Shown here one piece after another: positions 58,223 to 64,000 of a stretch of DNA of 64,000 nt; position 1 is the first letter of the stretch; each line of letters starts with the position of its first letter. A model generated the notes under the pieces. It did no database searches. It was given only the letters and a program-made list of their open reading frames with translations, and was not told the DNA's origin. The translations under genes and the position numbers were made by a program. Source of the stretch: Xanthobacteraceae bacterium (GTDB taxonomy: Bacteria; Pseudomonadota; Alphaproteobacteria; Rhizobiales; Xanthobacteraceae); assembly GCA_023954195.1 (NCBI GenBank), contig JAMLIK010000004.1:1-64000 (forward strand). The letters are read 5' to 3'.

Positions 58223-59032
58223 ATGTCTGACATGCGTGCGATGACGAGACCGGGAGAGGACGGAGGCGCGGCGTCGCCGTCGTTGCCGCCGGTGGATCTG
58301 AACACCTGCGCCTTGCTGCTCGACATCGACGGAACCTTGCTCGATCTCGCGCCGACTCCGCGCGAGGTCGTGATTCCGGGCGATCTGGTTCCGACGCTGG
58401 ACGGCTTGCTGAGGCGAACCTCGGGCGCGCTGGCGCTGGTGAGCGGGCGCTCGCTCGCGGACATCGACTGGATGTTCGCGCCGGCGCGCTATCCGTCGGT
58501 GGGCGGCCACGGCGCGGAAATGCGATTGTCGATCGAAAGCGAGGCGCTGGCCGTTCGCGCACCGCCGATGAATCCCGATTTGAAGCGGCGGTTCGCCGCC
58601 ATCGCGCAGATGGATCCCGGCATTCTTGTCGAGGACAAAGGCTATTCGTTCGCGCTGCATTTTCGCCGCGCGCCGCATCTGGAGACAGCGATCTACGATG
58701 CAGTGTCCGCGATTCGCGCCGATTTGCCCAATGCGCCGATCGAAATCCTGCCCGGCAAGGCGGTGTGCGAGGTCAAGCCTGCCGGCATCACCAAGGCGAC
58801 GGGCGTGCGCGAACTGATGTCGCGCGAACCTTTCAAGAGCCGACGGCCGGTGTTCCTCGGTGACGACGTGACCGACGAAACCGTGTTCGCCGTGATGCCG
58901 GACTTCGACGGCCTGTCGTTTTCCGTCGGCCGTGTCGCGCGCGGCGTCGCAGGGTCCTTCGCCGATCCGCATGACGTGCGGCGCTGGCTGGCGTGGCTTC
59001 TGAGCGAATCGCGAAGCGGCAAAATCTCCTGA
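58223..59032 (+). CDS. otsB: Trehalose-6-phosphate phosphatase
   Basis: HAD-family phosphatase of 269 residues that finishes trehalose synthesis. Motif I is LLLDIDGTLLDLAPTP with the nucleophile Asp and the acid/base Asp, motif II is LVSGRSLADI, and the C2 cap follows. GHGAEMR, PGKAVCEVKP and the final motif FLGDDVTDETVF are all present. The ATG at 58223 has GAGAGGTG upstream; the GTG at 58214 would add three residues. It comes before otsA by 274 bases. Confidence 0.94.
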   Translation: MSDMRAMTRPGEDGGAASPSLPPVDLNTCALLLDIDGTLLDLAPTPREVVIPGDLVPTLDGLLRRTSGALALVSGRSLADIDWMFAPARYPSVGGHGAEMRLSIESEALAVRAPPMNPDLKRRFAAIAQMDPGILVEDKGYSFALHFRRAPHLETAIYDAVSAIRADLPNAPIEILPGKAVCEVKPAGITKATGVRELMSREPFKSRRPVFLGDDVTDETVFAVMPDFDGLSFSVGRVARGVAGSFADPHDVRRWLAWLLSESRSGKIS

Positions 59033-59088
59033 GAGTATGACTCGATCTCGGCGTCATCCTCGCGCAACCAAAGCGCTGCGGCGTATGG

Positions 59089-59108
59089 GTTCCCGCCTGC
59101 GCGGGAAC
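59089..59108. repeat. GC-rich hairpin after otsB
   Basis: Perfect 8-bp stem GTTCCCGC/GCGGGAAC with loop CTGC, 56 bases after the otsB stop. It resembles the hairpin at 15078-15097 and may act as a terminator or mRNA end protector. Confidence 0.5.
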
Positions 59109-59248
59109 ACGCTGTTCGTATTATAAATCCGCGGGCGAAACCAACTCTCGTGAAACCTGCTGAAAAGCGACTCGTTCTTCAAGTTCCCGCGCGAGTGCCG
59201 TTGCGATGCGATTTCAATATGGAACACAACGGGATCGAGATGTGGCGA

Positions 59249-59275
59249 GGAACCATATTGATGAACAGCAGTTAA
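59249..59275 (+). promoter_or_regulatory. Probable EcfG-type (general stress) promoter for otsA
   Basis: GGAAC (59249-59253), 16 bases, then AGTTAA (59270-59275), one mismatch from the CGTT consensus. It sits 31 bases before the otsA start, the expected distance for a short leader. Confidence 0.6.
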
Positions 59276-59306
59276 ATTTCGGGCTGCAATACCGGGAGGG
59301 GACACA

Positions 59307-60785
59307 GTGAGTCTGGTTGTCGTATCCAATCGCGTCGCGCGCGCCAAAGCCAACGAACCGATGACCGGCGGTCTGGCTGCGGCGTTGTTGCCGGTGGTTC
59401 AGAACAACGGGGCGATTTGGGTCGGTTCCAGCGGCCATGTCCGTGACAACGTCCAGAAGGATCCGTTCGGCGAGATCGAGGCGGTCGGTTCCGGCGCGCT
59501 GGCGCTGCTCGATCTGCCGGCGGCGCATTATGGCGGCTATTACGAGGGCTTCGCCAACTCGGCCTTGTGGCCCGCGCTGCATTCGCGCACGGATCTCATC
59601 CGCGCCACGCGCGACGATTATCATTCCTATCGCGAGGTCAACGCCTTCATGGCGCGCGCGCTGCTGCGGTTTCGCAAGCCCGACGCCATATTCTGGATTC
59701 AGGACTATCATTTCCTGACGCTGGGCGCCGAGTTGCGGCAACTGGACGTGAAGCAGGCGATCGGTTTCTTCCTGCATACGCCGTGGCCGTCGCGCGCTAT
59801 CATCAGCGGCGTTCCGAATCATCGCGAACTGGTCGAGGCGATGCTCGCCTATAATCTGATCGGATTCCAGACCGAGGAGGATTGCAGCAACTTCAAGGAC
59901 TATCTTGAGGTGGAACTCGGTTTGCGGGTCAATGACGGCGAGGTGTCGTCGCGCCACGGGCTGTCGCGGCTGGCCGCGTTCCCGATCGGAATCGATGTCG
60001 ACAAGTTCGCCGCTCACGCCGTCAAGGCGATGTCGCATCCGGATGTGTCGCGCCTGCGCCGCAGCCTGCACGGCCAGCGGCTCGCGATCGGCGTCGATCG
60101 CGTCGATTACTCCAAGGGACTGCTCAACCGGGTCGCGGCATTCGACCGGATGCTGACCATGCAGCCATCGCTGGCGCGCACGGTGTCGCTGTTGCAGATC
60201 GCGACGCTGTCGCGCGGCGGCATCGATGCCTATGGCGATCTTCAGGAGCAGCTCGCGAAGCTCGTCAGCGACGTCAACGGGCGGCACGGCGAAGTCGACT
60301 GGACGCCGATCCGCTATCTCAACAAGGGTTTTAGCCAGACCGTGCTGGCCGGGCTCTATCGCACCGCGCAGATCGGTCTGGTGACGCCGCTGCACGACGG
60401 CATGAATCTGGTGGCGAAGGAATACGTCGCGGCGCAGAACCCGGCCGATCCGGGCGTGCTGGTGCTGTCGAAATTCGCCGGCGCCGCCAACGAACTCGAT
60501 GCCGCCTTGCTGGTCAACCCCAACGACATCGACGGCATGGCGCGCGCCATGGCGTCAGCGTTGACGATGTCGCTGACGGAACGAAGGCTGCGGTGGAATG
60601 CGATGATGAAGTCGTTGCGGGCCGGCACCGTGCAGCAATGGTTCTCGGATTTCATCGAGGCGCTGCATGACGCGCATGAAGCGCGGAACCGGAGGCCGCT
60701 CGCCGTGCGGGTCGATCCCACGCCGGCGTGGCCGTTGCGGACGACCGGCGGGATCGGCGCGGCGGCGAGCTGCCGCGTTCACTAG
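59307..60785 (+). CDS. otsA: Trehalose-6-phosphate synthase
   Basis: GT20 glycosyltransferase that joins UDP-glucose and glucose-6-phosphate. The 492 residues show VSNRVARAKANEPMTGGLA at the N terminus, IWIQDYHFL is represented by FWIQDYHFLTLG, and FFLHTPWPSR follows. GVDRVDYSKGLLNR carries the donor-binding Arg/Lys pair, and TPLHDGMNLVAKEY lies near the C terminus. The start is a GTG with GGGAGGGG upstream. The TAG stop is the first triplet of a family C repeat. Confidence 0.95.
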   Translation: MSLVVVSNRVARAKANEPMTGGLAAALLPVVQNNGAIWVGSSGHVRDNVQKDPFGEIEAVGSGALALLDLPAAHYGGYYEGFANSALWPALHSRTDLIRATRDDYHSYREVNAFMARALLRFRKPDAIFWIQDYHFLTLGAELRQLDVKQAIGFFLHTPWPSRAIISGVPNHRELVEAMLAYNLIGFQTEEDCSNFKDYLEVELGLRVNDGEVSSRHGLSRLAAFPIGIDVDKFAAHAVKAMSHPDVSRLRRSLHGQRLAIGVDRVDYSKGLLNRVAAFDRMLTMQPSLARTVSLLQIATLSRGGIDAYGDLQEQLAKLVSDVNGRHGEVDWTPIRYLNKGFSQTVLAGLYRTAQIGLVTPLHDGMNLVAKEYVAAQNPADPGVLVLSKFAGAANELDAALLVNPNDIDGMARAMASALTMSLTERRLRWNAMMKSLRAGTVQQWFSDFIEALHDAHEARNRRPLAVRVDPTPAWPLRTTGGIGAAASCRVH

Positions 60786-60855
60786 ATCGTCTCTCATCTC
60801 CACGGCATGGCTGCCGCGCGGCGCAAACCGGTTTCCCCTCTCCGGGATGATGGTC
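60783..60855. repeat. Divergent family C repeat, copy 3
   Basis: Begins with TAGATCGTC (TAG is the otsA stop) and ends with CCGGGATGATGGTCTA. The inner AAACCGGTTTCC matches the other copies. The match is less exact than in copies 1 and 2. Confidence 0.6.
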
Positions 60856-60902
60856 TATGGTCATCGGATCATTGAAAGCCATCGGGAAACGGGAGCGAAA
60901 CC

Positions 60903-61685
60903 GTGGATTTGGGAATCAAGGGCCGCCGCGCGCTGGTCTGCGCCTCCAGCAAGGGTCTGGGACGCGGCTGCGCCATGGCGCTGGCGGCCGAAGGCGTGCA
61001 TCTTACGCTTACGGCGCGCGGCGCGGAAGCGCTGGCCAGAACCGCCGCGGACATCCGCGCAGCCTATCCGGGGATCGAGGTCGTCGAGGTCGCCGGCGAC
61101 ATCACCACGCCGGAAGGCCGGAAAGCCGCGCTGAAAGCCTGCCCTGATCCCGACATCCTGGTCAACAATGCCGGCGGGCCGCCGCCCGGCGATTTCCGCA
61201 ACTTCACCCGCGAGGACTGGATCAAGGCGCTCGACGCCAACATGCTGACGCCGATCGAATTAATCAAGGCGACGGTGGACGGCATGATCGCGCGCGAGTT
61301 CGGCCGCATCGTCAACATCACCTCGGCCGCGGTGAAGGCGCCGATCGACGTGCTGGCGCTGTCGAACGGGGCGCGCAGCGGCCTCACCGGCTTCGTCGCC
61401 GGCCTGTCGCGCAAGACGGTGCGCCACAACGTCACCATCAACAACCTGTTGCCGGGGCCGTTCGACACCGACCGGATCCGCAACATCTCGGCCAGCCAGG
61501 CCAAGGCCGCCGGGATCTCGGCCGATGAGGCCATGGTGAAACTCGCAAGCGCCAATCCGGCGGGCCGCATCGGCGATGCGGAGGAATTTGGCCTCGCCTG
61601 CGCTTTCTTGTGCGGTGCAAAATCCGGCTTCATCACCGGGCAGAATCTCCTGCTCGACGGCGGCGCCTTCCCCGGCACGATGTAG
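60903..61685 (+). CDS. SDR-fold protein lacking the catalytic tyrosine
   Basis: SDR-like protein of 260 residues: CASSKGLGRGCAMAL cofactor loop, VNNAGG, catalytic-type Ser141 in NITSAAVKAP, and a C-terminal FITGQNLLLDGG. Where the YxxxK pair should be, at 154-158, the sequence is SNGAR, so both Tyr and Lys are replaced. Proteins with this LSNxxRxG motif form a known FabG-like branch. The start is a GTG after GGGAG. Function unknown. Confidence 0.85.
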   Translation: MDLGIKGRRALVCASSKGLGRGCAMALAAEGVHLTLTARGAEALARTAADIRAAYPGIEVVEVAGDITTPEGRKAALKACPDPDILVNNAGGPPPGDFRNFTREDWIKALDANMLTPIELIKATVDGMIAREFGRIVNITSAAVKAPIDVLALSNGARSGLTGFVAGLSRKTVRHNVTINNLLPGPFDTDRIRNISASQAKAAGISADEAMVKLASANPAGRIGDAEEFGLACAFLCGAKSGFITGQNLLLDGGAFPGTM

Positions 61686-61714
61686 GCGGGGTATAACGCG
61701 CAAGGATCGGTAAG

Positions 61715-61837
61715 CGTCATTGCGCGCGGAACGAAGCAACCCAGAAGCCGCGAAACCAAGGGCTGGATTGCTTCGTCGCGGAGCCTGTGCTCGGACGACG
61801 CGAAGCGTCGATCCGGATGCACCTCGCAATGACGACG
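61715..61837. repeat. Long imperfect-hairpin repeat, family B, copy 2
   Basis: Outer ends CGTCATTGCGCGCGGAACG and CCTCGCAATGACGACGG, with inner AGCAACCCAG and CTGGATTGCTTC. It forms one long imperfect hairpin. It lies between the SDR and the MBL hydrolase. Confidence 0.8.
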
Positions 61838-61854
61838 GTTAGGGGGAATGCCGC

Positions 61855-62697
61855 GTGAGCTGGACAGTCGGCCGGGTTAAAATCACCAAAATCGTCGAGA
61901 TGGAAACGGTGGGTCACACCCGGTTCATCCTGCCGCAGGCCACGCCTGAGAAAATCCAGCAAATGCCGTGGCTGATGCCGCACTTCGCCACCGACGAAGG
62001 CCGGCTGCGCATGAGCGTGCATTCGCTGGCGGTGGAGACGCCGTCGCGGCGGATCGTGGTGGACACCTGCATCGGCAACGGCAAGCAGGGCCGCGGCGTG
62101 CCGGCCTGGAACAGCCGCGACACGCCGTTCCTGGAGACCATGACCGCCGCCGGCTATCCGCCGGAATCCATCGACATGGTGCTCTGCACCCACCTGCACG
62201 TCGATCACGTCGGCTGGAACACCCGGCTGAAGGACGGGCAATGGGTGCCGACCTTCCCGAAGGCGCGCTATGTGTTCGGCAGGACCGAATACGACTATTG
62301 GGCGACCCATAGCACCGACGGCGAGTATCGCGCGGTGTTCGACGATTCGGTGAGGCCGGTGGTCGACGCCGGGCGGGTCGATCTGGTCGCCAGCGACGCG
62401 AAACTGTCCGACGAGGTTTCGCTGATCCCGACGCCCGGCCACAGCCCCGGCCACATGAGCGTCCTGATTCGCTCCGAAGGCGAGACCGCGCTGCTGACCG
62501 GCGACGTCGCCCATCACCCGTGCCAGATGGCGCATCTCGACTGGTCGTCGACCGCCGACAGCGATCCGGTGCAGTCGATCGAGGCGCGCCGGCAACTGTT
62601 CGGCCGCTTCGCCGATACGCCGACGCTGGTGATCGGCGGCCACTACAATCCCGGCCGCATCAAGCGCGACGGCGACGCCTTCCGCCTGGAGGTTTGA
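61855..62697 (+). CDS. MBL-fold metallo-hydrolase
   Basis: Metallo-beta-lactamase-fold hydrolase of 280 residues. The metal site reads THLHVDHVGWN near residues 120-130, then TPGHSPGHMS with the next His, LLTGDVAHHP with the bridging Asp, and GGHYNPGRI with the last His. The pattern fits quorum-quenching lactonase-like or general MBL hydrolases; substrate unknown. The GTG at 61855 follows AGGGGG. Confidence 0.9.
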   Translation: MSWTVGRVKITKIVEMETVGHTRFILPQATPEKIQQMPWLMPHFATDEGRLRMSVHSLAVETPSRRIVVDTCIGNGKQGRGVPAWNSRDTPFLETMTAAGYPPESIDMVLCTHLHVDHVGWNTRLKDGQWVPTFPKARYVFGRTEYDYWATHSTDGEYRAVFDDSVRPVVDAGRVDLVASDAKLSDEVSLIPTPGHSPGHMSVLIRSEGETALLTGDVAHHPCQMAHLDWSSTADSDPVQSIEARRQLFGRFADTPTLVIGGHYNPGRIKRDGDAFRLEV

Positions 62698-62770
62698 AAC
62701 GCAAATCCTCCGGCGCGCGCACCGCGCCGTTCCATGACAGACCAATCAACAAGACCGCAGGGAGACCACG

Positions 62771-63616
62771 ATGAAACTTGTGAGATATGGCGCCGCCGGC
62801 CGCGAAAAGCCGGGCCTGATCGACGCCTCCGGCCAGTTGCGCGACCTCTCGGGCCAGATCGGCGATCTCGCCGGCGACGCCTTCTCGCCGGCGGCGCTGG
62901 CGAAGCTCGCGGCGCTCGATGCCGCGAAGCTGCCGGTTGTCGATGGCTCGCCGCGGCTGGGCGCGCCGGTCGGCGGCCAGCCGAAGTTCATCGCCATCGG
63001 CCTCAACTTCGCCGACCACGCCGCCGAATCCGGGCTGCCGATCCCGGCCGAGCCGGTGGTCTTCATGAAGGGCAACAACGCGCTGTGCGGCCCCAACGAC
63101 GACGTCGAGAAGCCGCGCGGCTCGACCAAGCTCGACTGGGAGGTCGAACTGGCGCTGGTGATCGGCACCCGCGCCAAATATGTCAGCGAGGCCGACGCGC
63201 TGAAGCACGTCGCCGGCTACGCGGTCTGCAACGACGTGTCGGAGCGCAATTTCCAGATCGAGCGCGGCGGCAACTGGACCAAGGGCAAATCGCACGACAC
63301 CTTCGGCCCGCTCGGCCCGTGGCTGGTGACCGCCGACGAGGTCGGCGACGTGCAGAAGCTCGACATGTGGCTCGACGTCAACGGCCAGCGCCGGCAGACC
63401 GGCTCGACCGCCACCATGATCTTCAACGTGGCGCAGATCGTCTCTTACCTCTCGGGCATGATGACGCTGATGCCGGGCGACGTCATCACCACCGGTACGC
63501 CGCCGGGCGTCGGCATGGGCATGAAGCCGCAGCCGCAATTCCTCAATGTCGGCGATGTCGTGACGCTGGGCATCGCCAAGCTCGGCGAGCAGCGGCAGAC
63601 GATCGTCGCCGCCTGA
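62771..63616 (+). CDS. Fumarylacetoacetate hydrolase family protein
   Basis: FAH-fold enzyme of 281 residues, of the acylpyruvase/2-hydroxyhepta-2,4-diene-1,7-dioate isomerase type. The IGLNFADHAAESGL segment is followed by KPRGSTKLDWEVELALVIG, where the metal-binding Glu residues lie. AVCNDVSERNFQ has the metal Asp, and GDVITTGTPPGVGMG closes the site. AGGGAGA precedes the ATG. It likely cleaves or isomerises a keto-acid in an aromatic degradation route. Confidence 0.92.
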   Translation: MKLVRYGAAGREKPGLIDASGQLRDLSGQIGDLAGDAFSPAALAKLAALDAAKLPVVDGSPRLGAPVGGQPKFIAIGLNFADHAAESGLPIPAEPVVFMKGNNALCGPNDDVEKPRGSTKLDWEVELALVIGTRAKYVSEADALKHVAGYAVCNDVSERNFQIERGGNWTKGKSHDTFGPLGPWLVTADEVGDVQKLDMWLDVNGQRRQTGSTATMIFNVAQIVSYLSGMMTLMPGDVITTGTPPGVGMGMKPQPQFLNVGDVVTLGIAKLGEQRQTIVAA

Positions 63617-63677
63617 GCGGCGTTCCGGTGTTTGATGTTTTGATGGATTGGATCGACGCATAGCCCCCAGGCACCGC

Positions 63678-63782
63678 CGTCATTCCGGGATGCGCCTTTT
63701 TCGGCGCAGGCCCGGAATCCATACGCCCGGCGGTGGTTATGGGTTCCGGGCTCGCTCGCAAACATGCGAGCGCCCCGGAACG
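63678..63782. repeat. Complex palindromic repeat after the FAH-family gene
   Basis: Two compound hairpins. The first is ATTCCGGG-TGCGCC-loop-GGCGCA-CCCGGAAT (63682-63718). The second is GTTCCGGG with CCCGGAAC enclosing CGCTCGCA-AACA-TGCGAGCG (63743-63781). Between convergent genes. Confidence 0.8.
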
Positions 63783-63819
63783 GCCCGGTTGAAACGATTC
63801 AAGCCAATTCCAAAACGCT

Positions 63820-64000
63820 CTAATCGAAAAGCGACGGCGTGTGATTGACCAGCGCGCCTTCGATCTCCAGCATTTTGAGCTTGGTGGCGACGCCGCCATT
63901 GGCGGAGAAGCCGCCCGGCTTGCCGCCTGCCGCCAGCACGCGATGGCACGGCACCACGATGGGGCATGGATTGCGGCCGAGCGCCTGGCCGACGTCGCGC
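63820..64000 (-). CDS. ogt: Methylated-DNA-protein cysteine methyltransferase, C-terminal part
   Basis: The C-terminal 59 residues of an O6-alkylguanine-DNA alkyltransferase, read on the minus strand from the window edge to a TAG at 63820-63822. The active site VPCHRVLA with the alkyl-acceptor cysteine, the preceding GRNPCPIV, and GGFSANGGVATKLKMLEIEG are all present. It is cut by the end of the window, not broken. Confidence 0.9.
   Translation of the reverse strand, partial: RDVGQALGRNPCPIVVPCHRVLAAGGKPGGFSANGGVATKLKMLEIEGALVNHTPSLFD

Noticed and set aside
63737-63967. Small minus-strand open frame over the end of the window
   Set aside because: The adjacent frame encodes the PCHRV active site of an alkyltransferase, so this one is a shadow.

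Overview
The window is chromosomal DNA of an alphaproteobacterium, most likely of the Bradyrhizobium/Rhodopseudomonas group. The evidence is high GC with dense coding, an lptC-lptA-lptB-rpoN-hpf-ptsN block, an ftsK-lolA-xth block, a contiguous dnaA-dnaN-recF-gyrB cluster, and several families of palindromic intergenic repeats. No phage, transposase, CRISPR array, restriction system or rRNA operon was seen. One tRNA-Leu(CAG) is present.

Layout. 1-8 kb: an ammonium transporter cut by the window edge, an aminotransferase, ftsK, a LolA-like carrier, xth and a GYF/DUF898-type membrane protein. 8-16 kb: tesB, a UbiH/Coq6-type hydroxylase, a trypsin-like protein that has probably lost its catalytic histidine, a MoeB/ThiF enzyme, an NTF2-like protein, a GST, uppP and an NDUFA9-like reductase. 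16-24.5 kb: tRNA-Leu, a short RNase D, lptC/A/B, rpoN, hpf, ptsN and purC. 24.6-29 kb: pirin, a DUF4336 protein, an MmgE/PrpD protein and a FUSC membrane protein. 29-38 kb: an accessory metabolic stretch, made of a coupled acyl-CoA ligase / Tm-1-like / HAD operon, an omega-aminotransferase, an IclR regulator, and a divergent second aminotransferase followed by two SDRs. 38-46.6 kb: gyrB, recF, dnaN, dnaA and rpsT on the minus strand, with about 1.3 kb of non-coding DNA upstream of dnaA. 47-56 kb: msrA, a Wza-like lipoprotein, a dienelactone hydrolase, a two-subunit molybdenum hydroxylase, an HD-GYP protein and an AMP-dependent ligase. 56-61 kb: a DUF3175 protein, an MFS transporter, otsB and otsA. 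61-64 kb: an SDR, an MBL-fold hydrolase, a fumarylacetoacetase-family enzyme and the end of an ogt-type methyltransferase.

How the genes work together. Most blocks are housekeeping: LPS export, nitrogen-related regulation, replication initiation and repair, and cell division. The trehalose genes carry sequences matching the general-stress sigma factor promoter (GGAAC-N16-CGTT): an exact match upstream of MFS-otsB and a one-mismatch version upstream of otsA. This suggests that trehalose synthesis belongs to the EcfG regulon. The 29-38 kb stretch looks like one or two catabolic modules for an unidentified carboxylic acid and amine.

The most unusual signals are in the repeats. One family of paired hairpins keeps its loop while its stem bases co-vary. 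In another family, each of the three copies begins with the TAG stop codon of the preceding gene. I found no convincing wholly new defence or mobile system; the strongest candidates for new biology are these repeats and the ligase/Tm-1/HAD operon.
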